Assembly: GCA_948788915.1 (NCBI GenBank)
Contig: CAQFOZ010000032.1
Coordinates: forward strand, 1-24,839
DNA from: an uncultured Muribaculaceae bacterium
GTDB lineage: Bacteria; Bacteroidota; Bacteroidia; Bacteroidales; Muribaculaceae
DNA: 24,839 nucleotides
Reading direction: 5' to 3'
A program made the position numbers and the translations under genes. The first letter of the stretch is position 1; each line of letters starts with the position of its first letter. The notes beneath the pieces were generated by a model. The model was given only the letters and a program-made list of their open reading frames with translations. It ran no database searches and was not told the origin of the DNA. This document shows, one piece after another, positions 7,335-14,288 of the stretch.

Positions 7335-7979
7335 ATGGAAATTCTGGATATACATACCCATAACCCGTACCCGCAACCACACGGCATTATCAATCTTAGA
7401 ATAACTCCCGAAAAAGACATCCAAGAGCTGGAATTTATGTCAGACCAGTTATATTCCGTAGGAGTACATCCTTGGGACATAAAGAGACTGCCAGAATCCG
7501 GATTCTGGGAAAAGTTTGAAAGAACAGTACAGACACCGAAAGTAGTGGCCATCGGAGAATGCGGAATGGATCTTGCCGAGAAAACACCGGCATTTATTCA
7601 ACTTCAGGTTTTTCGGAAACAGATTGAGATTTCAGAAAACCTTCACAAACCTATGATTCTTCACGCGGTAAGAAGCTGGGATATTATATGTGGTTTGCGA
7701 CGTGATATCAGACCCCAAATGCCATGGCTTATTCATGGCTACCGTGGGAAACCCGAAGGAGCTTTGCAGCTGGTTCGTTCCGGTTGCTACATCGGATTCG
7801 GGGAAAAATTCAATCCAGAAACATTGCTCCGGATACCCGAAGACCGCATTTTAGCAGAGACAGATGAATCTTCTTTGACCATAGAAAAAATTATAGGCGT
7901 ATTGTCCGAAATAAAAGGTTTCGATTTAACCTTACTGATTAAAGAGAATTCAAAGAATTTTCTTAACTTTGAAAGTTAG
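7335..7979 (+). CDS. TatD-family metal-dependent hydrolase (deoxyribonuclease-like)
   Basis: A TIM-barrel amidohydrolase-superfamily protein; family members act as Mg2+-dependent 3'-5' exonucleases or related phosphodiesterases. The metal ligands are all visible: HTH (His7, His9), GECGMD (Glu75), LHAV (His110), LIHGYRG (His134) and AETDESS (Asp177). The SVGVHPWD motif (41-48) is also typical. At 214 residues it is shorter than classic TatD (about 260); this short form is common in Bacteroidetes. Its ending NFES is immediately followed by TAG at 7977-7979, and the last base of that stop is the first base of the inverted-repeat element downstream, so the element touches the gene end. It is 23 bases after rnhB and likely in the same transcript. 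Confidence 0.88.
   Translation: MEILDIHTHNPYPQPHGIINLRITPEKDIQELEFMSDQLYSVGVHPWDIKRLPESGFWEKFERTVQTPKVVAIGECGMDLAEKTPAFIQLQVFRKQIEISENLHKPMILHAVRSWDIICGLRRDIRPQMPWLIHGYRGKPEGALQLVRSGCYIGFGEKFNPETLLRIPEDRILAETDESSLTIEKIIGVLSEIKGFDLTLLIKENSKNFLNFES
7964..7971 (+). promoter_or_regulatory. -7 box (TAACTTTG) just ahead of the inverted-repeat element
   Basis: TAACTTTG is identical to the -7 box of the tRNA-Glu promoter. It lies inside the last codons of the TatD-family gene. At the usual distance, transcription would start about 7977-7980, where the 5' arm of the element begins (7979). No good TTTG -33 box is present at 19-21 bases (the best is TAAA at 7940-7943), so strength is uncertain and chance is possible because the box is part of coding sequence. 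Confidence 0.4.
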
Positions 7980-8190
7980 AGAGTGTTTGAATTTAACACG
8001 AATTATATCTAAGAGGATATTTGAGATTCTTTTCATCCACCCAAAGGATCTTTCCGGTGAATTTACCGGGGTTTTATCAGTCGCGTAGCCCGGCCGAAGT
8101 TCGGCTTCCAGACCTGCTCCTTCTTCAACCCGAAAAAATTCCCTCGGAAATCTCTCTTCGGGTGAATGAAAGTTAAATCCAAATACTCTC
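7979..8190 (+). repeat. Structured inverted-repeat element, MITE-like or structured RNA (212 bp)
   Basis: Terminal arms of 19 bases, 7979-7997 and 8172-8190, are inverted copies with 17 of 19 matching, starting GAGAGT. TTA lies directly outside both ends (7976-7978 and 8191-8193), as a 3-bp target duplication would. Inside are a hairpin arm with GAAT/ATTC (8000-8003/8026-8029) and ATATC/GATAT (8005-8009/8016-8020), a 12-position stem 8031-8042/8160-8171 with one mismatch, CCGGT/ACCGG (8054-8058/8065-8069), GCCG/CGGC (8093-8096/8102-8105), and TTCC/GGAA (8139-8142/8146-8149). CCCGAA at 8129-8134 could instead pair with TTCGGG at 8157-8162, competing with the 12-position stem. Two readings fit. 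One is a MITE: IS5-family members of the IS1031 group make TNA duplications and have ends starting GAG. The other is a free RNA transcribed from the -7 box at 7964-7971. The rest of the gap to 8231 holds nothing I can name. Confidence 0.6.
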
Positions 8191-8231
8191 TTAGTGCCAT
8201 AACTGACAGATTTTAACAAAAAGTCAAAAAT

Positions 8232-9185
8232 ATGCGCAGACATTTTGTCACAATAATCGTATCACTGCTTGCGCTGGAAGCAAGCGGCTTACGTCTTGAA
8301 CCTATAAAATACGGAGATTTCTCCAACTGGGTCAGCCGTGATGTCAAAGAATCCAAACTGCTTGGAGGAAAGAAGAAAACCTTATATGAGATTGCACCGT
8401 CAAGACATATACCGGGTGAAAACAAAGCATATTCCAATGAAGGAGGCTCACCATGGGCTACCAGCAACGCTTACGCAAAAGTGTCGGGCATTGTAAAAGG
8501 CTCCGGCACTGTGGAGCCGGCTATCATAGCAGGCAATAAAGTAGCAAAGATGCAGGCAAAAATGGAAGAAGTCAAAGTTCTGGGAATGATAAATATGAAC
8601 GTTATGGTTGCCGGAACCGTATTTTTAGGTAAGATTGATGAACCTATCACTTCACCCAAAGGTCCATTTGCAAAAATGGAAATGGGCATCCCATACAGGA
8701 AACGTCCTTCAGCTCTGGTATATGACTTTCAAGTGGTTATGCCAGCAACAAATACGCGGGTCAAATCTACGGGGTTCTCCTCTAAAAAGACTCTTCATGG
8801 CAGAGACAACGCTGAAGTGTATGTATTGCTTCAGAAAAGATGGGAAGATGAGAAAGGCAACATTTATGCACATAGAGTTGGAACCGGACGGGAACGTTAC
8901 GCAAAAAGTATTCCATGGACAAAACAACATGAACTCCCCATACATTACGGAGATATAAGTAAAGAATCATGGTTCAAGCCATGGATGGGATTGCTCAACG
9001 GGGAAAAGGCATACTACGCACGTAATTCCAAAGGGAAGCTTGTACCGGTCAACGAAATAGGATGGGCTCACGAGGATGCACAGCCGACACATGTACTTGT
9101 AATGGCATCCTCGTCATGTGGAGAGCCATATGTCGGCACAGAAGGACTTACTCTTTATATCGATAACGTAGCGTTTGGTTTTTGA
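8232..9185 (+). CDS. Secreted PCMD-domain protein (putative carbohydrate metabolism domain)
   Basis: A 317-residue predicted exported protein. The N-terminus MRRHFVTIIVSLLALEASG is a short signal sequence; there is no lipobox Cys, unlike many relatives. The body resembles the PCMD family: an early YGDFSNWVSRD strand-turn, the WATSNAYA segment, the VAGTVFLGKIDEPIT stretch, a YDFQVVMPATN jelly-roll strand, AEVYVLLQKRW (the family's D-x-IYAVL position), and a closing VLVMASSSCGEPYVGTEGLTLYIDNVAFGF, which matches the family's SSxxG...G..GS.L.vDdv ending. PCMD proteins occur near polysaccharide-utilisation genes and may bind glycans, but none of those genes is present here. It sits alone between the inverted-repeat element and dapB. 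The family call is from remembered pattern, not a search. Confidence 0.62.
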   Translation: MRRHFVTIIVSLLALEASGLRLEPIKYGDFSNWVSRDVKESKLLGGKKKTLYEIAPSRHIPGENKAYSNEGGSPWATSNAYAKVSGIVKGSGTVEPAIIAGNKVAKMQAKMEEVKVLGMINMNVMVAGTVFLGKIDEPITSPKGPFAKMEMGIPYRKRPSALVYDFQVVMPATNTRVKSTGFSSKKTLHGRDNAEVYVLLQKRWEDEKGNIYAHRVGTGRERYAKSIPWTKQHELPIHYGDISKESWFKPWMGLLNGEKAYYARNSKGKLVPVNEIGWAHEDAQPTHVLVMASSSCGEPYVGTEGLTLYIDNVAFGF

Positions 9186-9247
9186 CGACACCGGAATATT
9201 CGTGGTACCGGTAAAAAGTATATTCAATATAATTACAGACAAAGATT

Positions 9248-9991
9248 ATGAAAATAGCACTAATAGGATACGGTAAAATGGGTCATATTATTGAAAAGAT
9301 TGCTCTCGGAAGAGGTCATGAAATAGTATGCACCATTGATACCGACAACAGAAATGAATTTGACAGCGACGACTTCCGTTCCGCTGACTGCGCAATAGAA
9401 TTTTCCACACCGGCTTCGGCTGTAGAAAATATAAAGTGTGCCTTCACACAAGGCGTACCGGTTGTATGCGGAACAACAGGGTGGCTTGCATCGCTTCCTG
9501 AAATAAAAGATATGTGTGCCGACGGGAATGCCACATTTCTGTATGCTTCAAATTTTTCAGTAGGAGTAAACATATTTATGGCAATCAACAGATATCTTGC
9601 AAGCATAATGAACGGATTCCCGCAATATACGCCGCATATGGTCGAAACACACCATATCCACAAACTTGACCATCCGTCCGGTACGGCGATAACGCTTGCA
9701 GAACAGATTGCCGACTGTACCGAAAGAATATCAGGATGGTGCGAGCCTGATGACAGTGGAAAATGCCCGTTCTCTGCGGAAAATGGCGGAAGTCTTATGC
9801 AGATTGACCATATCCGCTCCGGAGAGGTGCCCGGTATTCACACAATTGACTGGGTGTCGAACGTTGACAGCATTTCCATTACTCACAGTGCCAAATCACG
9901 CGAAGGATTTGCCTTGGGAGCAGTCCTTGCCTCGGAATGGCTCTCAGACAAAAAAGGATTTCATGAGATTTCCGAAGTATTCAAATTTTAA
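9248..9991 (+). CDS. dapB: 4-hydroxy-tetrahydrodipicolinate reductase
   Basis: Reduces the dihydrodipicolinate precursor to tetrahydrodipicolinate with NAD(P)H in the lysine and diaminopimelate pathway, feeding peptidoglycan synthesis. The 247 residues include the Rossmann motif LIGYGKMG (5-12), the cofactor-contacting CGTTGW (74-79), and the signature ETHHIHKLDHPSGTA (133-147), in which His135 is the expected general acid and Lys139 the substrate-binding lysine. The C-terminal dimer strand region contains IDHIRSGEVPGIH and ITHSAKSREGFALGA. The start ATG gives the canonical MKIALIGYG. lepB begins 14 bases after its stop, suggesting a dapB-lepB-wbqC operon, an arrangement I recall as common in Bacteroidales. 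Confidence 0.97.
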   Translation: MKIALIGYGKMGHIIEKIALGRGHEIVCTIDTDNRNEFDSDDFRSADCAIEFSTPASAVENIKCAFTQGVPVVCGTTGWLASLPEIKDMCADGNATFLYASNFSVGVNIFMAINRYLASIMNGFPQYTPHMVETHHIHKLDHPSGTAITLAEQIADCTERISGWCEPDDSGKCPFSAENGGSLMQIDHIRSGEVPGIHTIDWVSNVDSISITHSAKSREGFALGAVLASEWLSDKKGFHEISEVFKF

Positions 9992-10005
9992 GAGAGTGTT
10001 AAAAG

Positions 10006-11439
10006 ATGAAAGAAAACTTTATAGAATCGCTTAAGCAACATATCAAACAGATAAAGACAACGCGCTGGATACGTTTCACCATTGTTTCCGCAGTATTCTT
10101 TTTCTGGGTGGTTCTGATGGGTAATCCCTGGCTCGGTTTATTATGGCTTATATTACTTGACATATACATTCTGAACATCATTCCATGGGGATGGTGGAAA
10201 ACAAAAAAAGGTCCGGTACATACAGTCATGGCTTGGGTTGATGCCATAGTGTATGCTTTGGTCCTGATTTATTTCATATTCGCATTTGTCGGTCAGCAGT
10301 ATGAGATTCCATCTTCAAGTCTGGAGAAATCCCTGCTCGTCGGAGACCGGTTGTGGGTAGACAAAACAATTTATGGGGCCAGAGTTCCACAAACACCCAT
10401 ACATTTTCCTCTTGCCCAGCACACCCTTCCAATTCTGAATGTCAAAAGTTATATTGACAAGCCACAACTTGACTATCACCGGTTACCGGGTTTCCGCAAT
10501 GTTGAACGCGGAGACATAGTAGTATTCAATTATCCTCAAGGAGACACTGTGGCTGTCAAGATTCCAAATCCGGATTACTATCAAATTTCTTACGAATTGA
10601 AGAAGGAGGGAATCACAGATCCCCTTGCATACATGAAATCAAACGCGGCTACATTCGGAGAGATTGTGGTCCGTCCGGTTGACCGTCGCGAAAATTATGT
10701 GAAACGAGCCATAGGTCTTCCAGGAGACCGTCTCAAAATTTCAGGTGACACTGTATATATAAACGGGAAAGCAATAGCTGAGCCGGAAAACGTACAGTAC
10801 AACTACATCATACCTGTAAACGGTATAATTTCAGATGAGAAATGGCTTGAGCTTGGAGTTCGCGCTGAAGATCACGGAGCATCCCCCATACCTAATGAAT
10901 TTGCCGGATTCTCTTTCTATGATGTACCTCTCACATCCGCTATGAAGAAGGAGATTGAGACATGGCCCGAAGTTATAGGTCCTCTGCAGCGTGAAAGCCA
11001 AAGCGGCTTTTATGAACTTGGAGATATATTCCCTTTAGGTGCCAACTATGGCTGGACACGCACGGACATGGGAGAGTTCTGGATTCCCAAACGAGGACAG
11101 ACCCTGCATCTCACCCCTGACAATTATCCTATATATGAAAGAGCCATACGTACTTATGAAGGGAACGAACTAACTCTGAAAGATGGCAAGATTTATATTA
11201 ACGGCAAACAGACTGAATATTATACGTTCAAGTTGGATTACTACTGGATGATGGGAGACAACCGTGACCGCTCGGCCGACAGTAGGTTCTGGGGCTTTGT
11301 TCCGGAAGACCATATTGTCGGTTCCCCAATGTTCATTATAATGTCTCTCGATCAGGAAAGGTCTCTTCTGAACGGCAAGATTCGATGGAACCGGACTTTC
11401 GCCAATCCAAATCCGGATAAAAACAAATGGAACGAATAA
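10006..11439 (+). CDS. lepB: Signal peptidase I (long Bacteroidetes form)
   Basis: Inner-membrane serine protease that removes signal peptides from exported proteins. Three hydrophobic segments precede the catalytic domain: about 22-39, 42-60 and 75-96. The nucleophile motif IPSSSLEKSLLVGD places Ser105 as catalytic, and the general-base motif YVKRAIGLPGDRL places Lys233. Box E GDNRDRSADSRFWGFVPEDHIVG is near residue 430. At 477 residues it is much longer than E. coli LepB (324) because of insertions between the Ser and Lys motifs and after the Lys box; this is typical in Bacteroidetes. The Ser motif is followed by Leu instead of the usual Met. The last 13 bases overlap the start of the WbqC-family gene in another frame. 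Confidence 0.96.
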   Translation: MKENFIESLKQHIKQIKTTRWIRFTIVSAVFFFWVVLMGNPWLGLLWLILLDIYILNIIPWGWWKTKKGPVHTVMAWVDAIVYALVLIYFIFAFVGQQYEIPSSSLEKSLLVGDRLWVDKTIYGARVPQTPIHFPLAQHTLPILNVKSYIDKPQLDYHRLPGFRNVERGDIVVFNYPQGDTVAVKIPNPDYYQISYELKKEGITDPLAYMKSNAATFGEIVVRPVDRRENYVKRAIGLPGDRLKISGDTVYINGKAIAEPENVQYNYIIPVNGIISDEKWLELGVRAEDHGASPIPNEFAGFSFYDVPLTSAMKKEIETWPEVIGPLQRESQSGFYELGDIFPLGANYGWTRTDMGEFWIPKRGQTLHLTPDNYPIYERAIRTYEGNELTLKDGKIYINGKQTEYYTFKLDYYWMMGDNRDRSADSRFWGFVPEDHIVGSPMFIIMSLDQERSLLNGKIRWNRTFANPNPDKNKWNE

Positions 11440-11969
11440 GCGATTTCTTCGCACCTTCGTTAAAACGGGTAAGAAATGCTTTTATGCATTCCGGGGCAGC
11501 GGTAGGTTCATCCCCGAAAGACCATGTCCGCGCACAACTTGCAGGAGGGATAATATTAAGTGTACCCTTGACCGGAGGCAACTCCTTATTGAAACACCGT
11601 GATATCGATCTTAATCAGGTAATGGTTTCACAACATGGAGACTGGCAGCATCGCCACCTCGGAGCATGGCAGGCCATATATGGGAAATCACCTTATTTTC
11701 CACACCTCATGCCACTTATTCAAGAGGTTTACTTAGAGCACAGCCATGGAACATTCCCGGAATTCAGCAGGGCACTGTATGCTATTGTAACGGATTTCCT
11801 TGATCTTGATGCAATCCGGAGAAGCTCTGAACGTTTAATAATAAATAGAGAGTATTCTTCCCGTCTTGCAGACATTCGCGAAGAGACGTTGCAGAAATGC
11901 GATATAGGTCTAACTATATTCGATCCCCTCTTCCGTATAGGGAAGGATACCGTTTATCTACTTATTTAG
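11427..11969 (+). CDS. WbqC-like family protein
   Basis: A 180-residue protein resembling the WbqC family, which is found in O-antigen loci and in Bacteroidetes next to lepB; the biochemical function is not established. Recognisable core: GGIILSVPLTGG (about 45-56), then the His- and Trp-rich block SQHGDWQHRHLGAWQAIYGKSPYFPH, which matches the family's W...H...I...Y...PYF pattern. The N-terminal part, FFAPSLKRVRNAF, is shorter and less aromatic than the usual family opening, so the N-terminus may be divergent. ATG 11427 overlaps the lepB stop region by 13 bases, indicating translational coupling. No signal peptide is seen, so it is predicted cytoplasmic. Confidence 0.75.
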   Translation: MERISDFFAPSLKRVRNAFMHSGAAVGSSPKDHVRAQLAGGIILSVPLTGGNSLLKHRDIDLNQVMVSQHGDWQHRHLGAWQAIYGKSPYFPHLMPLIQEVYLEHSHGTFPEFSRALYAIVTDFLDLDAIRRSSERLIINREYSSRLADIREETLQKCDIGLTIFDPLFRIGKDTVYLLI

Positions 11970-11978
11970 ATATAAAAA

Positions 11979-12605
11979 ATGCGCAGGCTTCTGACCATAC
12001 TTACACTCCTGACAGTTTTATGTCCTGTTATCTGCCTCTCTCAGGAAGATACCGACATTGATGTGCGTCTTAAAGTCAAAGCCTACAGAGGATACAAAAT
12101 AATAGTGGATGAATATGGAGATTCCTGTCTATACACATTCATTCGCGATGTGAACGTTTTTCCTCCACTTAAGTTCAAAAATAAAAAGCAGGAACAATAT
12201 TACTGGCGCACCGTACGCGATGTCCGCAAGACGCTGCCCTATGCCAAACTCGCATTCCAGGCTTTGTGTGAGACTTATGAATATATTCAGACCATACCCG
12301 ACAAAAAAGAGAGGGAGAAGCATCTGAAGCAACTTGAATCAGACATATTCAATGAATATAAACCTGTGGTTAAAAATATGACCAGAAACCAGGGAAAAAT
12401 ACTGCTCAAACTGATTAACAGGGAAACCGACCAATCATCGTTCAACATAGTAAAAGCATTCCTTGGATCTTTCAGGGCCGGATTCTGGCAAACGTTCGGG
12501 AGATTCTTCGGGATGAATATGAAGGCGGGATATCATCCCGACAAAAATAAAGAAGATGCCATTATTGAGCGGATAGCAACTCTTATAGAACAAGGAGCTC
12601 TTTAA
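11979..12605 (+). CDS. DUF4294 family secreted protein
   Basis: A 208-residue protein with a signal peptide (MRRLLTILTLLTVLCPVICLS, cut near SQED) and the DUF4294 pattern. This comprises VKAYRGYKIIVDEYGDSCLYTFIRDVNVFPPLKFKNKKQEQYYWRTVRDVRKTLPYAK, a helical middle (about 75-125), and the motif RNQGKILLKLINRETDQSSFNIVKAFLGSFRAGFWQTFGRFFGMNMKAGYHPDKNKEDAIIERI near the C-terminus (broken here into its conserved words only). It is presumed periplasmic; its role is unknown. It follows the WbqC-family stop by 9 bases and so probably belongs to the dapB-lepB operon. Confidence 0.85.
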   Translation: MRRLLTILTLLTVLCPVICLSQEDTDIDVRLKVKAYRGYKIIVDEYGDSCLYTFIRDVNVFPPLKFKNKKQEQYYWRTVRDVRKTLPYAKLAFQALCETYEYIQTIPDKKEREKHLKQLESDIFNEYKPVVKNMTRNQGKILLKLINRETDQSSFNIVKAFLGSFRAGFWQTFGRFFGMNMKAGYHPDKNKEDAIIERIATLIEQGAL

Positions 12606-12636
12606 CCAACTATAATAACCATTAAATATTTAATTC

Positions 12637-13428
12637 ATGAAAAGAACAGTATTATTTCTAATTATTGCCTTATTTGTATCGGCAATTTCAGTAAACGCAA
12701 AGAAAAAGACCGCGCCTCAGGATTCCATCCGCATTCTATTTGTAGGAAACAGTTATACCTACTATAATAACATGCCAGCAATGTTCGACAGCATTGCACA
12801 CACTCAGAAAAAACCAGTTGCAATCACCACCGTTGTAAAAGGTGGCGAACGATTCTCAGGACATCTTAAAAACCCCCGGCTCAAAGATCTATTAAAAAAA
12901 GGCGGTTGGAATTTTGTTGTGCTTCAAGAACAAAGCACAGATCCTGCAATGCCAACACAGGAAGTAGCCGCCGGCACATATAAAAACGCTCATACTCTTG
13001 ACTCACTCGCCAAAGCAGGGTCTCCGGATGTCAAAGTTATTTTCTATATGACATGGGGACATAAATATGGCTCCCGCATCAAGAAAGAGGGCTATCCATT
13101 GATTGACACCTATGAAGGTATGCAAAAACGTCTTGCCACAAGTTATCTTGAAATGGCTTATGATAACAACTCCATCTGTGCGCCTGTCGGACTTGCATGG
13201 GAACAGATACGCAAGAACCATCCTGAATATGTGCTTTACCGGCCGGATGCCTATCATCCGTCAGCTCTCGGCAGCTATCTGATAGCCAACGTGCTATACA
13301 CGTCTATTTTCCCCAAACCCTATCAAACAGCATACACAGCGGGATTCAGTCCCGAGATGGCGGAAATAATTCAGCAAACTGCACAGCAAACCGTTCTCAA
13401 CAACAAGACTCTCATTAATATGAAATAA
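12637..13428 (+). CDS. SGNH-type hydrolase, DUF4886 family
   Basis: A 263-residue exported protein. The signal peptide is MKRTVLFLIIALFVSAISVNA (cut before KKK). The SGNH/GDSL blocks are visible: LFVGNSYTYYNNMP (34-47) with nucleophile Ser39, KGGERF (68-73) for the oxyanion Gly, VVLQEQS (94-100) at the Asn/Gln block, and RPDAYHPSALGSYLIA (202-217) with Asp204 and His207 completing the triad. Family members are esterases or carbohydrate acetyl esterases; the substrate is not known. The gene ends at TAA 13426-13428, on which the first base pairs of a hairpin terminator already begin. It lies 31 bases after the DUF4294 gene and is the last plus-strand gene before the convergent pilus operon. Confidence 0.85.
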   Translation: MKRTVLFLIIALFVSAISVNAKKKTAPQDSIRILFVGNSYTYYNNMPAMFDSIAHTQKKPVAITTVVKGGERFSGHLKNPRLKDLLKKGGWNFVVLQEQSTDPAMPTQEVAAGTYKNAHTLDSLAKAGSPDVKVIFYMTWGHKYGSRIKKEGYPLIDTYEGMQKRLATSYLEMAYDNNSICAPVGLAWEQIRKNHPEYVLYRPDAYHPSALGSYLIANVLYTSIFPKPYQTAYTAGFSPEMAEIIQQTAQQTVLNNKTLINMK

Positions 13429-13468
13429 AAATCAATAAACCGTCTTCTCCGAAAGATTATTGATTTTT
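13427..13468 (+). terminator. Hairpin terminator of the plus-strand unit
   Basis: AAAAATCAATAA (13427-13438) pairs perfectly with TTATTGATTTTT (13457-13468), 12 bp around an 18-base loop, ending in a T run on the plus strand. Its first bases overlap the stop codon of the upstream hydrolase. It is AT-rich and so weaker than the hairpin that follows. Confidence 0.6.
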
Positions 13469-13472
13469 GCGG

Positions 13473-13528
13473 AATTTTAAAGAAACTGTTTAAAAGTAAA
13501 CACTCTTTTAAACAGTTTCTTTAAAATT
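13473..13528. terminator. Bidirectional terminator between convergent units
   Basis: A perfect 24-bp inverted repeat: 13473-13496 pairs with 13505-13528 around an 8-base loop (TAAACACT). Both arms are flanked by A/T runs, so it can end transcription from either side. The minus-strand stop codon (13527-13529) overlaps its edge. Confidence 0.8.
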
Positions 13529-14288
13529 ATAGCATAACATCTTTTTGCAAGATTAAACCATTTTGGGATACAATGTAGATTGACGGCAAAGATGTATAGT
13601 AAAACTTATCATCAAATTCCCCCACGTCTGCCACAAGAGCCGAAATCCATGATTCATTAACAATCTTTGCGGTTCCTGAAATACTGATAGTTATTATTTC
13701 TATACTTGTCGGGTCAATATTATTCAGTTTCCCAAACTCCGCATCGCAGGAACTGCAATCAGGGTCATAAAACATAATCAGACATACACTGCCTGTCTCT
13801 TTTATTAAATGATTTAAAGATATTTCCTGATTATCTTTTAATATCTTTATGTCGGATATCTTTTCTCCAACTCTGTTCTTTCTGATGTTTTTAAGAAGAT
13901 ATTCCGTTCGCATGTATTCTGTTTTATCTTCAGCACATCTCATAAGATTAATGAGGTATTCTTCAAGCAGAGCATGCGAATATAACGGTGAATCCGGTTC
14001 TCCTAAATAGTCAACGACTGTCTTATTGGGATGCTCTTTTATTCTCCGGTAAAAATCGAGCCATATTTTTTCGCGGTCTACACGATTCAAATGACCGGCA
14101 AGATACAGATAATCCACGATTTGCTGTTCCAGTGAATCTTCAGACAGATTATCGGCATCAACATTATCCCAATAAGACAGCAGCCTGTCATACAGATCGG
14201 TATTTGTTTCGGATTGGTGAGCCTTACCTGTACACCCCACATTGACAAGCATTATCATGCAAATACTAATAACGCGGGATATTGACAT
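13527..14288 (-). CDS. DUF5106-thioredoxin-like lipoprotein, last gene of the pilus operon
   Basis: Predicted periplasmic thiol-disulfide protein of 253 residues from ATG 14288; an ATG at 14324 would add 12 residues but overlaps the previous gene by 59 bases instead of 23. Signal region MSISRVISICMIMLVNVGC gives a lipobox Cys19, and the following TGKAHQSE lacks an acidic surface-export tag. Residues about 30-130 match DUF5106 (LLSYWDNVDADN, DYLGEPDSPLYSHALLEEYL). The thioredoxin fold follows: hydrophobic strand CLIMFYDPDCSSCD with active-site CSSC (Cys178, Cys181) and the cis-Pro loop TSLPSIYIV (Pro235). The protein stops soon after this strand, so the last helix of a normal thioredoxin seems missing. 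The start lies within the preceding fimbrial gene, so expression is coupled to the pilus. A reductase or disulfide-shuffling role for fimbrial cysteines is inferred. Confidence 0.8.
   Translation of the reverse strand: MSISRVISICMIMLVNVGCTGKAHQSETNTDLYDRLLSYWDNVDADNLSEDSLEQQIVDYLYLAGHLNRVDREKIWLDFYRRIKEHPNKTVVDYLGEPDSPLYSHALLEEYLINLMRCAEDKTEYMRTEYLLKNIRKNRVGEKISDIKILKDNQEISLNHLIKETGSVCLIMFYDPDCSSCDAEFGKLNNIDPTSIEIITISISGTAKIVNESWISALVADVGEFDDKFYYTSLPSIYIVSQNGLILQKDVML

Noticed and set aside
7950..8243. 97-codon open frame on the minus strand covering the whole inverted-repeat element
   Set aside because: It runs through the hairpins and both repeat arms and into the antisense of the TatD-family gene end, has no export signal or domain I recognise, and is best explained as a frame left open in a structured repeat. 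If it were conserved in sequence at the protein level over many copies this should be revisited.
9991..10005. AGAGAGTGTTAAAAG after dapB resembles the start of the inverted-repeat arm
   Set aside because: Only about 9 bases match, there is no partner arm nearby, and the spacer is a normal intergenic gap before lepB.
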